A stretch of 64,000 nt of DNA, from contig JAVHKY010000001.1 of NCBI GenBank assembly GCA_035079385.1, forward strand, positions 2,915,501 to 2,979,500. Reading direction: 5' to 3'. Every line of letters starts with the position of its first letter. Within the stretch, counting starts at the first letter, position 1. The DNA is from Aspidiotus rigidus. Taxonomy: Eukaryota > Arthropoda > Insecta > Hemiptera > Diaspididae. Made by a program: the position numbers and the translations under genes. Of this stretch, positions 11,492 through 22,801 are shown in pieces. The notes under the pieces are model-generated. The model was not told where the DNA came from, did no database searches, and saw only the letters and a list, made by a program, of their open reading frames with translations.

Positions 11492-12530
11492 TTCTTGAAC
11501 AGCTGGATAAAACATAAATCATGACCTTTATTCATTTGGCTACGCCAAAAAATCTATAATGAGGTTAGGCATACTTGAATCATGGGTGAGCCCGAAATTT
11601 TACCAGGGAACCTAATTTATGGGGGGCTTTTCGTGAAATTTGCCGTACGCCGTCCGCCGTCCAGCCAACTAAGTCCCCCTCCTATCATATATAGCTCGAG
11701 AATTGGCATTTTTTCCATGTCTCCCTTCTATCATAATTATATAGCTCGAGTGTCGAAATTTTTCCAAGTTTTTCGCTGGATGGCGCACGGCGCACGGCAA
11801 ATTTCTCAAAAAGCCTCCCATAAAACAGGTTCCCTGTTAAAATTTCGACTCTCGAGCCATATATGATAGGAGGGGGACATGGAAAAATTTCGACTCTCAA
11901 GCTACATACGACAGGAGGGGGACTTGGAAAAATTTCGGCTCTCGAGCTATATATGATATGAAAGGGACTTGGAAAAATGTCAACTCTCGAGCTATCATTT
12001 ATAGCTGGAGGTTCGAGAAAAATTTAGACTCTCAAACTAGATTATGCTAGGCTTATAGTAGGTCTAGGCGTTCTTTATACTAGCTTTATCTAGGTTTAGG
12101 CTTCCTTGAATTTTCAATACCAAATCCCATTTGACTCATAAAACAGGTTTCCTGCGTTCCCCGTTTAACTTCGTTAAGGAAGCCGTCGTTTTTGAACAGC
12201 TGGAAAAAACATAAATCATGACCTCTATTCATTTGGCTACGATAATGGGGGTAGGCATACTTGAATCATGGGTGAGCCCGAAATTTTACCAGGGAACCTA
12301 ATTTATGGGGGGCTTTTCGTGAAATTTGCCGTACGCCGTCCGCCGTCCAGCCAACTAAGTCCCCCTCCTATCATATATAGCTCGAGAGTCAATATTTTTC
12401 CAAGTCTCCCTCCCATCATATATGGCCGGAGAGTCGAAATTTGTCCAAGTTTTTTGCCGGACGGCGCACGGCGCAGCGCACGGCAAATTTCTCAAAAAGC
12501 CCCCCATAAAACAGGTTCCCTGTTAAGAAC
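11350..12530. repeat. Duplicated repeat block, two copies about 690 bp apart
   Basis: Blocks at about 11350-11840 and 12041-12525 match over nearly their whole length. Both contain CTTATAGTAGGTCTAGGC, GGAAGCCGTCGTT, CATAAATCATGACC, GGGTGAGCCCGAAATTTTAC and GCCGTACGCCGTCCGCCGTC, and both end ACAGGTTCCCTGTTAA. The 11841-12040 spacer is filled with minisatellite units. Each block includes a small foldback: ACCAGGGAACCTAATTTATG at one side faces CATAAAACAGGTTCCCTG at the other. It is a segmental duplication of mobile DNA, not genes. Confidence 0.75.
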
Positions 12531-13492
12531 CGTGATGGTTTTTGGGGACCCATGAAGTGAAGCTTAGGCCTATTAGTGTACTCTGAGTTAGACCTCACGT
12601 AATGAAGGATATAAAGGTGCAAGTCTCAAAGTAGCAACCCTAAAGTAGATCAAGGTCACTGATGACGTCATCATCATCATCTTCTTCTTCTTCTTGGTTA
12701 CCCCATCTTCGTCGGAGTTTTGCGATCTGTATGGCTATCTTCACTTTGTCTACCGCGACCTTGAATAATTCCTTCAGTGAACAGTTGAACCGTCTTCTTA
12801 AGTTTGATTCCCAAGCCTGACAAAAAATCATGACGGTTTTTTGCAGTAGCTTTTGCAGGGGTAGTCTCAGTCGAAAAACTTTGAAGGTTTTTTTCATGAG
12901 TAGTCCCAGTATTTGTAACAATTTTACTTTTCAGTCTTTATTGTGATTTTTACTCTTGTACTCCAACAAATCTTCTATAATGATGATTGAGGGAAAAAAC
13001 AGTCTATCGTTCTCATATACCAACAATCCCCTTTCCCGCTCCAGTAATTTGAAGCGCGCCGACCCTAAAATGTCAACACAGATTGAAAGGAATTCAGCTC
13101 TTAGAATTTTGCGGTGACGTTAAACAAAACTTTCTTACTGTACTTCAAATTTAATACTGTACTACCGTCAGTATCTGAGAACGGCTATTCATTGAACTTG
13201 ACTGATCGCCTGAAATGGAAAGCTTCATTGTATTTCTGCTCGCTGTGTAAAGAGTTGAAGCGTCCTTGAGAAATTTCATATTTTCCCTCGATGTTATGTG
13301 ATAATATTTGCTTATTCAAATTAGAATTTTACTAAATTTTGTTTCCTTTCTAGTACGAAGGTGAAACGAAAATTATTTCTAATACTTAGATGTATCTCTG
13401 TTATTATCATTTTGGGTGAAGCTAATTTTGCATTGCACACATACTTTGAAACTTGTCGCATAATCTGGCAATTTCTATTTTTATTGTTGCAG
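12531..13492 (+). other. Intron immediately upstream of the first omb exon in the window
   Basis: No coding sequence is recognised. The stretch includes TCAAGGTCA (12650-12658) followed by TGACGTCA (12663-12670) and a short CTT run. The intron ends in a pyrimidine-rich tract with TTTTTATTGTTGCAG before the exon at 13493. Upstream T-box exons were not found, so this intron is long and extends beyond the window start. Confidence 0.5.
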
Positions 13493-13639
13493 ACTGTATT
13501 AAATTCAATGCACAAATACCAGCCGAGATTTCATTTAGTGAGAGCAAACGACCTTTTAAAGTTACCATATTCTACATTTAAGACTTTCATTTTTAAAGAA
13601 ACCGAATTTATAGCTGTTACTGCATATCAAAATGAGAAG
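13493..13639 (+). CDS. bi: omb exon, central T-box
   Basis: This 147-base exon (49 codons, phase 0 at both ends) lies between TTGTTGCAG and GTGAGT. It starts [14 protein letters not shown] and ends VTAYQNEK. Most Tbx2 proteins read [13 protein letters not shown] where this one has [13 protein letters not shown], a set of conservative changes. The T-box is otherwise intact. Confidence 0.95.
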
Positions 13640-16600
13640 GTGAGTCACTGCCCGTACGACATTTCTCAATTGTAATTGAAATACTTTGTAAATCATCGTT
13701 AAAAACATTTCTATATCTTTGGATGTATAATCTGTTGCAGATCACGCAGTTAAAAATAGACAATAATCCATTTGCCAAAGGTTTTAGAGATACAGGAGCT
13801 GGAAAGCGAGAAAAAAAGTGAGTATTTATCTCATGATACGACGCTTTATATTTTTGTAGACAAATTTTGCCTCGAGGTTAGTCAGTGGTGTCGTGTATTT
13901 AAAAGAACTTCTACTTCGTACCCAAGAGTAAATGATACGTTCGCTGCCCGATCAAACCCCTATTATACATGGTGATATCTAAATTTTCAACTTTACTTTT
14001 TTTTTCCTGTCATCCTTATACTATTCGTCGTTGTCGTCGTTACGTAGCGACAAGTCACCTTATAAAAATGTTAAAGCGAATATAAAACTGTTGGTCTGTA
14101 AAGACCAAATTAAATCGAGTGAATTCTTATTAAAGGCTCGGCGACCTTTATTAAAACGCCCTCTTTTATGCCGTGAACCCTTGTCACATAAGCCCGGTAT
14201 CATTAGTGGCTTTTCTGCGCGCAAAACAAAAAAAGAGAGAAAGATAGGTAGATAGAGTGAGTGAGCGAGAAGAGAGAGAGAGAGATGGATGGATGACGAT
14301 AGAATAAAATACGCCCCTTACTCCCTCACGTCGTCGCGCGGTCTATTACCGTATCATCATTCTGTCTACACTGTATAATTTATATAACGTAACCCTAAGG
14401 CCGGAAAATAATTCGCTTAAGGGTTATTTCTTTTTAACCTTTCCCCCACTGCCCCCTCACTCTTCATTTCCTTCTCTCTTTCATCATCGAATTTTTTTCC
14501 TCAAAGAGTATTTTTTGTCTTCTACAAGTCTCTAACTTTGTAACCTCGCATGGAATTAGAAGTTGCGACTTCCGTGGTGTTTTATGGACCACGTAATTTC
14601 ATTGTTCGTTGCTCTGACTCGACGGCATACAAATCGTGTTATAAAATAGTGATCTGAAAATTTTTCTTCTTCCTATTTCTTCCTCGTCGCTAACATGTGA
14701 CGTTAACATTAATTAGGCGCAGAAGTGACCTGAATTTTAGCTCGAACTATACTCTCTTGGTAGTTTATTATATCGCTTGGCATTGTTTTCTACGAAGACG
14801 ATTTATTAATTATACCCCGAGAAAAGAAAGGAAGCCGAAATAATGACAATAATTACGAAGGTACTGCGAGGAGTTATAAAAGATGAATGAACTTAGTAAA
14901 TGGACTGGGTGTCATCATACTGATTATTACAAAGATTAAATTACACTTCGTTTTGGCGACATGTTTTTAATCGAGAAATTAAACGCTCCAATCTTTCGCG
15001 TTATTGTTGCAGACAAGCTTTACTCGCCGCCCAAAGACATAGTTTAGATGAGAAGAGGCCGGAAAGCAATCGAGGTGCTGACAATGATGATGAAAAACTA
15101 TTAGATGTTGTTGGAAGTCCAGAATCTCCGTTGCACTCGTTGCATTCTTCTAGCAACCTCTCCAGTCATCACCCAAGTAAGTTGATGAAAAAAAAATTTT
15201 AATATTAGATATACTATGAAAAATTAGAAAACAATATATTAATGAAGCATGCGATCTGATCTAAATTTATGAATAATTTTGGTCGGTATTTAATTTTCTG
15301 AAGGATAAAAATTGTTTTAAATTTGAAAAGTATCCTAAAATACAGGAGAAAAAAATAGATCTAAAATGTCTCGAAAAAATAGAATTGATTTTGTGGTAAA
15401 ACCTTGAAGAATTTTGCAGCCACTCTTTCTCCATCAAGGAGTGGGTGCGGGTTGCGTATCCATTAATTTTGTTTCCTTCGACCCTGTCCAGTATATTTCA
15501 GTGTTGGAACAATCTCCCATAAACCCTCTCTTCTTGGCAACTGCCGAGCTGCACGACTCCCAGGAACGCAAAACTCGACCCGCAATCGTTACAGGCACAA
15601 CTTGCAGTCTCTTCATCTTTTTCATGTTCTCTCAACTCTGAAGTAATACAACTTACGACTTAATGGAGGTTCGGCTAGCTCACAACGTTGCGGTCAAGCT
15701 CTATTCGTTGTTGCCAGGAGTCTCCCTCGACTCCTCTCGACTTCTGCAACTCGAGTGGTATGTAGAGAGAGAATTTGTTCTAGTCGCTTTCTGATAGTAA
15801 ATGATTTCTTTAGAGCTGCCTCGCCTGTACCTACTTTCCGCGTTCACTTCTGACTCAATACCTAAGATATTAAACCAGGATGTCAGTGTCTTTTATTAGC
15901 CCTGTCTTCTCTTGGCCATATTCCGCTGTATTCTTTCAGCGTAGGTGTCGAGTACGCTTTAGCGTGGTCCTACATCTGCCTGGTACATTCGTCGTCTATC
16001 TCCTTCTTCAGAATTGGAGAAACAAATGTGGATACTTGGATCCATGCTTCTGTTGACTTAAGTATAATAGAAACCAGGCTACTGGAGCAATTTTTTCGTC
16101 TTCCCCGATTTCTCTCAGAGACTGTTTCAACTGCTTCCGCTCACGCCCCCGTGCCTCGCACTTGAAAAAGGTGTGCTGTAGTCTATTATTCCACCCTCGA
16201 GCGCTGTGTAAACACGTCGGCTGCTCAACTTTCCTTATTTTCTCATAAGGTAATTCAAGAAGCACCCATAACCGCCCAACAATGCATCAGGTGAAAGTAC
16301 AGTTGCCCGTAGAATCGGTTCATCCACTCTTCAAACACGGGTCGTTCATAAAACTAGCTCGCTCTGAGCAATTCTCGCTTTCCCTTCGTTGCCCTCTTCT
16401 TTGCTTTGAACACCATCACTCTCTCCAATAAGGAGCTCGATTAGTGGGGAACGTGGTAATACGCAAAGAGTTTACGTCGAGACCGTGTAGTAGGGACTAA
16501 CACACCTCAGCGCAAGTCTTCGTTAGATCTTTTCCATCTCTGTCCTTCTGTGTGCTATCCTCATAGAGTCGACCCATACTGTGGCACCTTATAGGAGGGT

Positions 16601-18062
16601 TGGCAATCTGGTATGTCCTTCATAAGAATACATCTTCGCACACATGCACAGTTTCAATTAAGTCAAGTTATAAGTCGAGTATAAATTAAAAAGCCTCCGC
16701 ATCTCGTTGTCACTCTGCTATGATTTTTTTTAACGTGATGATGTATAGTCATATCCTCTCAATTTTCTGCCTGATTCCATAGAGTATTCAATCGTTTCTT
16801 GCCACACTTTCTGAATTTATAAGCTTGAATGAGCGTCTTCAATTTCTGACCACTCAAAAACCCATTGACACATCGCTTCAAGGTTTGAACCACTATCAAT
16901 TCAATGCTATATCAGTTGAAGGCCAAAATTCAGAATTATTTCTTGAACTTTCCGAAGTTGAAAAAAAAAAAGGGGGTATGACTTAAATAATGCTATCAGT
17001 TTGTAAGATTTTAACGGAATATCATTTTTTATTGCATAGGTTGGTTTTCATTACCAGCAGCTGCAATGGCGGCAGCTGCGGCTGCCAATGATTCAATGGT
17101 AGCGGAAGAAATGAGAAGAAGATTTGGTGCTATGCAACATTCATTTCATCCATTCATGCTGCAGCATCCCGGCAGCGGTACGCAACAAACAGATGCGGAC
17201 AGTGAGCCGGATAGCAGTTGTTCAGAGTCGGGTCCAGGTAGTAGTTCAAATCCAGGTTGCAATAAACAGTCATCTTCATCACCGTCCGCTACGCCTGAAA
17301 GGTCGCCTAGTGTTCCCGGACCTTCGGGTTAGTATACTTGGAAGAGCTCTACATAAACGCGTCCGTAGTTAAAAACGCTGTACTCAAATTTTGACTTTTT
17401 CTGTTTTAGGTCAACACCATTCATCTAGCGATTACCCATCGCCCGACATATCAGTTGGACCTCCTACACATCCGCCTCCAAATTTGTTGCCATACCTGTA
17501 TCCACACGGTCTGTACCCGGGAGCGTCTGTTACTAATACGCTTCTGACAACGTCTTCGTTATTTGGTGCAGGTGCTGGAGCTCATCCAGCTGATGCTATG
17601 AATCCTAGTTTATTGTTCAATGCTCAGTTGGCCCTCGCATCTCATAATCCTTTTTTCAGTCATTTGCATCAGCAGCAGCAAAATCACTCATTAAGGGCGG
17701 CTGCGTTGGTTTCCCGCGTGCATAGATTTGCGCCTTATTCCCTACCGATACCCAGTTTAGCAAACAATTCGTCGTTAGGTTCAGCTTTCGACGCCGTCCT
17801 ACCTAGTTTGTCGAACCGCGGTGCCAGCCCGTCTAGTCCCGGTCTGCAGAAGATCAAGTCACCTCCTTTATCACCCAAGTCTGACAAGTCATTGTTATCG
17901 CCGCAGCTTCCGTCGGCCAGCGCCAACTCCACGCTTAACGAGCTCAAAAGTATGGAAAAGATGGTAAACGGGCTGGAGTCGACAACAAATACGAGTAATT
18001 TCAGGCCACCGGCCGAAGATAATAATGTTAGCTCTAACGACGTCAACGGCAATAGTAAATAA
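13493..18062 (+). CDS. bi: bifid/optomotor-blind (Tbx2-family) transcription factor, 3' half
   Basis: Five exons (13493-13639, 13741-13817, 15013-15176, 17040-17327, 17410-18062) splice with GT-AG borders and consistent phases into one frame ending TAA. The first two encode the C-terminal part of the T-box DNA-binding domain, including [26 protein letters not shown] and the [19 protein letters not shown] helix that contacts DNA. The linker GAGKREKK followed by QAL and SNRG is the insect omb pattern. The rest is the Ser/Pro/Ala/His-rich C-terminal regulatory region, ending in a [14 protein letters not shown] segment that resembles the conserved Tbx2/3 tail. Omb is a nuclear transcription factor that patterns wing, optic lobe and abdomen in flies downstream of Dpp and Wg. 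The N-terminus and the first half of the T-box are not in the window and must lie upstream. Family assignment is firm; the symbol is by orthology. Confidence 0.93.
13741..13817 (+). CDS. bi: omb exon, C-terminal end of T-box
   Basis: The acceptor is TCTGTTGCAG and the donor is GTGAGT at 13818. The exon encodes [20 protein letters not shown] followed by GKREKK, the end of the T-box with its terminal DNA-contacting helices. It leaves two bases (AA) that are completed by the next exon. The intron before it is only 101 bases. Confidence 0.95.
13818..15012 (+). other. omb intron
   Basis: This intron is about 1.2 kb, AT-rich, with a GA-repeat at about 14264-14286 and pyrimidine-rich runs. Apart from the splice borders I recognise nothing else in it. 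Confidence 0.8.
15013..15176 (+). CDS. bi: omb exon, linker after the T-box
   Basis: The acceptor is TTATTGTTGCAG and the donor is GTAAGT. Completing the split codon gives [20 protein letters not shown], an acidic [10 protein letters not shown] stretch, then a Ser/His-rich end ([10 protein letters not shown]). In flies the equivalent linker is shorter, so the [13 protein letters not shown] part looks like an insertion relative to that protein (from memory of the family). Confidence 0.9.
15177..17039 (+). other. omb intron containing a LINE relic
   Basis: This intron is about 1.9 kb. Its middle part is an antisense R1-type LINE relic (15880-16640, separate entry). The flanks are AT-rich and unassigned. 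The acceptor side reads TTTTTTATTGCATAG. Confidence 0.8.
15880..16640 (-). pseudogene. R1-type non-LTR retrotransposon relic, ORF2 3' end
   Basis: Minus-strand translation in shifting frames gives [15 protein letters not shown], then [23 protein letters not shown], and later a zinc-knuckle-like tail (CLHS...[10 protein letters not shown]...RER). This order (ASVWAD/ALRVISGYRTVS followed by an AEHTFFEC-type tail) is diagnostic of the C-terminal part of R1/LOA-group ORF2 proteins. Stops and frameshifts show it is dead. It lies antisense inside an omb intron, where insertion does not disturb the exons. Limits are approximate and the upstream reverse-transcriptase domain is missing. Confidence 0.7.
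17040..17327 (+). CDS. bi: omb exon, Ala-rich and Ser-rich region
   Basis: The acceptor is ATTGCATAG and the donor is GTTAGT. The split codon AGT joins Ser to WFSLPAAAM, then a poly-Ala tract (MAAAAAAN) and [20 protein letters not shown], followed by an acidic/Ser-rich [19 protein letters not shown] run. Low-complexity Ala and Ser tracts are usual in this region of omb. The donor position is fixed by codon continuity (GGT from G plus GT). Confidence 0.92.
17410..18062 (+). CDS. bi: omb terminal coding exon
   Basis: The acceptor is TGTTTTAG. The exon runs from [15 protein letters not shown] through [33 protein letters not shown], a short poly-Gln (QQQQ), [20 protein letters not shown] and [14 protein letters not shown] to TAA at 18060-18062. 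The [10 protein letters not shown] and C-terminal [12 protein letters not shown] blocks are the parts most recognisable against other Tbx2/3 proteins. The open frame on the opposite strand (17735-18175) is a shadow. Confidence 0.94.
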
Positions 18063-18210
18063 CGAACGCGTGCAAGCGTGGGTGCACTTGTATTTTTATT
18101 ATTTTTCTTTTGATTTTTTTTTTTTTTCTTTGCGTTAATTCTTCTACGTGGTATTTTATTCATGTCTTTGTACATACGGCCGAGTGCAAATATACTAATA
18201 AATATTCATT
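18063..18210 (+). other. bi: omb 3' UTR with possible polyA signal
   Basis: The UTR begins after TAA. The first AATAAA lies at 18197-18202, followed by T/GT-rich sequence (TTGTGCATATTGTGAATGT). A second AATAAA is at 18382-18387. Which one is used cannot be decided here, and the true UTR may extend further. Confidence 0.45.
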
Positions 18211-20560
18211 GTGCATATTGTGAATGTACAGTATTATATGTACGTATGTCCGAAGTCGTACCGTTTAATTATGTTGAAAAGATTTCTTTCTTCTTTCTTT
18301 CTTTTTCCCTGTAATTTTAAAATTTATTTAGATAGAAACTTCCTCTAAAAAGTTCCTTTTAAAATTGATAACGAAGTCAGCAATAAATACTAGTAATAAT
18401 GATTCGAATTATGACAATGTGAGCGCGCACGCATGTTGTGTGACGTGAGTTTACAATAATATTTTTTCACAAATTTTCTAAACGATGGAAAAAATTCTTG
18501 ATAGAATGCGTTGTTTTTGGTCAATTAGCCGCTGAAAAGATTTTAAATTTTTCATCATTTTTTAAATCGAAGTTTTGGATTTTGTTTTGAAAGTCCTTTT
18601 ATTACTCACGTATTACGTAGTCCTCATATAGTCGTACCTACCTTAAATATGGTATTGAGAACATTATGAGCCATAAGTCCGTTGAATAAGGCGTATAATT
18701 GCGAGAAATAACGCGCGACTCATTGAAATCCCAATAGTCACTAATAACTTTTTTCTACGGGTACTATATTCTTATTTTTATTATCTTTTCTGATGAAAAT
18801 ACGTCGATATTCAATGTTTCGTTGTTATTTACATGTCTTATTTTTATCATTAAAAATGATGATTATTATTAATAATTTATTACTATTATTATTATTACGA
18901 TAATTATATGTATTATTATTATTATTATTATGACTATTATTTTATTGCTGTCATTTTTTTCTCTTTGTTTCAATTACACCATTACTATGTACGTGTAAAA
19001 AGTACTGTAACTTTTCTCTTTTATCCTTCTCATTTTTTTTTTTTACATCTAGATTTATGTGTACAATCGACTTCGTTATTGAAAGAGAAATGGTAAAAAA
19101 ATGCGTCTGAACAATTTTATAGCAATAATATGTGTTTGTAAACCACGATTTAGATTGATTACCCGTAGTTGATAAGATGTTATTTGTCTTAACGTAATAA
19201 ATTCTTTTTAATTCTTGAAAGTTGTCTAATATATGTTCTACGGAAGCGAATCGAACTTGCGAAAGTATTCCAATACCAGTTTTTTTTTTGTCTTGTATCA
19301 AAGCTCTCGAATTTTTTAGTTTCAACTCGATTAGGTCAGTTTGAAAAAGCTTTAAGAAAATACCTTTATCGGTGAACTTTTCTCCCGAAAAAAATTTGCT
19401 AGGGCTCGTTCTATCATTACGTTTCAGGGTCCATCCAAATGGACAGTAGTAAACAATAAACATCGCTGGTTTGATTTGGAAACTCGTTTTTTGTCTTTCG
19501 TGTTCATGTAGAAAGTAATTAAGTAGTACAAATACGATATCATCTATCTATTTGTAATAAGAAATAACTTTGAAGGTAAAATTCATCACCTTCCTCATAT
19601 AGGTACATCGGATACATATAAAAATAGAGACTTGGAAAGAAGGGGAAGAAAGGAAAGTGAGTGACGATTAATAAATGAAGCCAGGATTTTTTCAAAAGTA
19701 AAGTAAAACCCTCCCACCGAAAAAAGTCTTTCGTCAACACACGCCTGATATCACCAAGATAAGAAAAAAGAGAAAATACTTTCAATATAAGATACCCCGA
19801 AGTCTTTATAATATACTGTCTATGTAATTATAATTGCGTGACTTCACCGTATTTAAAGACGTCTAAGGATCGTTTTCCGATGTTCACAATTATCGTTAGT
19901 TGACGCTTGGTTCGAGTAACCTCCTGCACAAAATTACGACTTAAGTAATATTTTAGGGGCACAGAGTAACTAACATACTGTGTATGAATAGAATACTCAA
20001 GAATATTTTACCACAGCAACATTTTAAAGTTGAAAATTTTATTTTTACAACGTCGAAGAATCTGGAATATACAAGAATTAAAATCCATGTATAGCTCCAG
20101 AGTGATCTGTAAGCCTCTCAGCTTCAAGTTTCAAGTCTACAAAATGGTGTCACGCCCTTCTCTAGGTCAGCCCCTTCTTAATCCTACAATTAAAATCTTT
20201 CTCACTTTTTTTTGTAGCGTCACACCACGTCCCCTATGAAGATTGAAATCAAACATTCATCAGAACCCCAGCCATCTCCCAAAGTTAGCCATCTTCCACT
20301 TAGTCGAAAATTATTCTATGATAGCCGATGTCGTCTCTTCTAACGAGTTTGAAGTTTGCACCTAAATTAGGTAGCCTCTTCTGTACTCCATACAATGAAG
20401 CTATTTTCAAAGTCAGATGTCTTTTCCTTTTACTATAAGTCAAAATTTTTCCCGGTCACTCCCCTCGTAGCGATATTAGGTCAAATTGAACTTTTGTAAA
20501 CCAGAAAATAGGCCTACCTGTTCTGGAAGAGAACTAAGGGAATATCCCAACCAGAATTAG
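18211..20560. other. AT-rich stretch downstream of omb
   Basis: The stretch has ATT trinucleotide runs near 18890-18935 and poly-T runs. A long minus-strand frame (18951-19463) is low in complexity, rich in Lys/Ile/Phe and has no recognisable domain. Part of this may be extended omb 3' UTR. Nothing else is supported. Confidence 0.4.
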
Positions 20561-21110
20561 ATACGGAAAAAACTGGGAGGAAGAATGAAACTAGAGAGAA
20601 ATAAACAAAGATATTGCCTTCTGAAAAATCTGAAAAATGGAAGATAATCAGTGTAAGCTTCCGTTCAACTACTGACCATGGGATGTTCAACGAGCAAGCC
20701 TAAAAGAAGGCTTTTCCACTGTTCCGTATTTATTTGCTAATTCTTCTAATTACGGCAGGTTTCCTAACATCCATCTTATGAGTATTGTTGGATTGCCTAC
20801 TCATTTTCATGCCAATATTAACCTGCCTTAAGATCCACGTTCCTTGAATTAGGCAAATTAATATGCAATATGGAACAGTGAAAAAGCTTTATAAGCATAG
20901 AAGAAGCAAAACGGATGCATGCCCCATGTGGCAGCAGTACGCAAACACCTGAACACATGTTCAAGGGCTGGCTCCTACTTGACGATATCAGATCAGATTA
21001 TGATGGTCCCATCACTAATCCGTTCAATATTTGAATTCCTGGAAAAGGTTGTCTAAACGCTCTGAAAGAGTGAGGAATAGGATACGCAACTAGACCCCTA
21101 AATCAGCCGG
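20560..21110 (+). pseudogene. Non-LTR retrotransposon tail relic
   Basis: In one frame around 20925-21010 the translation is CGSSTQTPEHMFKG followed by LLLDDIRSDY. This resembles the zinc-binding tail of LINE ORF2 proteins (CxCG..QTxEHxLxxC...LR). Upstream frames are broken and no reverse-transcriptase motif is intact. A diverged hairpin interrupts the relic (20702-20895). Limits are approximate. Confidence 0.45.
20702..20895. repeat. Diverged long hairpin
   Basis: GGCTTTTCCACTGTTCCGTA on the left faces ATGGAACAGTGAAAAAGCTT on the right, and an inner pair, GGCAGGTT and AACCTGCC, extends the stem. The arms are about 65 bases with mismatches and the loop is about 50 bases. This fits an old MITE inserted in the LINE tail. 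Confidence 0.55.
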
Positions 21111-21655
21111 TTTAACTACAACCTACCCATCGGTGGAAGTCAGTCCATACCACACCATACAAAGTGAAGAACAATAGGTGCCATTCTTATCCATCAATAG
21201 ACGAGCACTAATTAATGCTTCAACCATTAAAGATATTCTTAAAATTCCATATTTTCGTGAATAGTTGAAAAAAACACCACCCACTCCCCATAATGAGCAC
21301 TAATATTGTTTACTTAGTGGAGGGGCTGGTTGGCAATATACTTCCCTCACTCTTCGCATGGAGATGAAGTCGTCTGCGGAAGAAAAAATAAAAGATTTCC
21401 GGACGCGAAAATTCCTGAAGATGTGCCTCCAACAAAAGTAATGCCACATTCCGCGCTAAAAAATGAATCCTAAGAAGTGATATTTTTTCGCTTCTCAGAA
21501 AAAGAGCACATACGGGATCTCTACATGTCAGGAATTCCAAAAAAGTCAGGAAGAGTCGGGATTTTCGAAAATAAGTTCAGAAGTATAGAAGGTTGGAATA
21601 AAATAAGAAAAATTTGATAATCTTAGAATCGCTTCTTTTATTATTATTATTTTTT

Positions 21656-22240
21656 AGCGGGGAACCGGCTATCTCTTTTGTTGGGGGTACTTCCAGGAAA
21701 TTTTTGTCCGCGACCGCGAGCGAGGTTAATGACGTCACGGAGAGGGAGGAGGACTTGGACAAATTTCGACCCTCTAGCCGTATATGATAGGAAGAGGACT
21801 TGGAAAAATTCCGACCTCCGAGCTATATATGATAGGAGGGGGGGGGGGGGGAATTTCGACCCGCGGGCGCGAGCGAGCTTGATGAAGTCACGGAGAAGGA
21901 GCGGGACTTGGAAAAATGTTGACTCTCGAGCTATATATGATGGGAGGAGGACTTGAAAAATGTTGACTCTCGAGTTATATATGACAGGAGGGGGACTTGG
22001 AAAAATTTCGACCCCCTAGCCATATAAGATAGGAAGGGGACTTAGAAAAATTCCTACCTCCGAGCTATATATGATTGGAGGAGGACTTAGAAAGATTCCG
22101 ACCTCCGAGCTATATATGATAAGAGGGGGACTTGGAAAGACGACGGCTTCCTTGAAATTGCAGCGCGTTCAAGTTGTCACGTCATGATTTTCAGGACTTG
22201 GAAAAACTTCAGGCTCTAGGAGACTCCGTACAGCGGGTTC
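21656..22240 (+). mobile_element. Minisatellite element with AGCGGGGAACC ends
   Basis: The left end is TTAGCGGGGAACCGGCTATC and the right end is CAGCGGGTTCCCCGCTGCCA, so about 15 bp of each terminus are inverted copies. The interior has GTCCGCGACCGCGAGCGAGG, two TCACGGAGA phrases and roughly ten 46-bp units (GACTTGGAAAAATTTCGAC plus CTCGAGCTATATATGATAGG). A G-run of about 14 bases lies near 21838-21851. It has no coding capacity. The nested element at 10.83-11.35 kb has the same ends. Confidence 0.75.
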
Positions 22241-22606
22241 CCCGCTGCCATTGCAGTCCTGCAATTGTATCTAATTTTTTCTTTCTTTCCTTCTTCGCAA
22301 TTATCTGACAGATAGAAAAAATCGGGAAAGGCCATAAAAAAAGTTTTGATAAATCTATAGACATCCTGTCATTTTTAAGGATCAAGAGGATGTAGTAATC
22401 TGAGTTGGCATATTCTGGTTTTCCTACAGCTGCCTGGGCGCCCTCTGGCTTGGACTATCGCGCACAACAAAGACGACACAATTGATGGGCGGTGCAGGTG
22501 ACAGGAGGAATATATTTTTATAAAAGAAAATGAATTCTCCTTAGGGAATTTTACACTCTACAAATTTCGTTTTCTCAACTTTTTCGCGAAATGGCTTTTT
22601 TCTTAA

Positions 22607-22801
22607 CTTATTTTGAGATTACTCAATGAACACTCGAGAAGAAAATTGCTCTACTCTCGTTTTTAATTTTTCTGCTTGTAGCGCTCCTAGTGGATGTTGC
22701 CCCGAAATCCGCTAAGAGCGCTACGATCGACCAAATTAAAAACGGGATTAGAGCAATTTTTTCATTCAAATGCAGTATTATGTGAGTGATCTCAAAATAA
22801 G
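22607..22801. mobile_element. Hairpin MITE of about 195 bp
   Basis: CTTATTTTGAGAT at the left end and ATCTCAAAATAAG at the right end begin arms of about 88-94 bp. The arms include GAAAATTGCTCTACTCTCGT opposite GGATTAGAGCAATTTTTTC, and TAGCGCTCCTAGTGGA opposite TCCGCTAAGAGCGCTA. The loop is about 13 bases (TGTTGCCCCGAAA). No transposase is encoded. Similar TAGCGCTCCT phrases occur near 4.1 kb and at the right edge of the foldback element (2.87 kb). Confidence 0.75.

Noticed and set aside
17735..18175. 146-codon minus-strand frame
   Set aside because: It is antisense to the omb terminal exon and its start region is poly-Lys from a T-run in the UTR.
18951..19463. 170-codon minus-strand open frame downstream of omb
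   Set aside because: It is low-complexity Lys/Ile/Ser/Phe-rich, lies partly over ATT and poly-T runs, and shows no family match.
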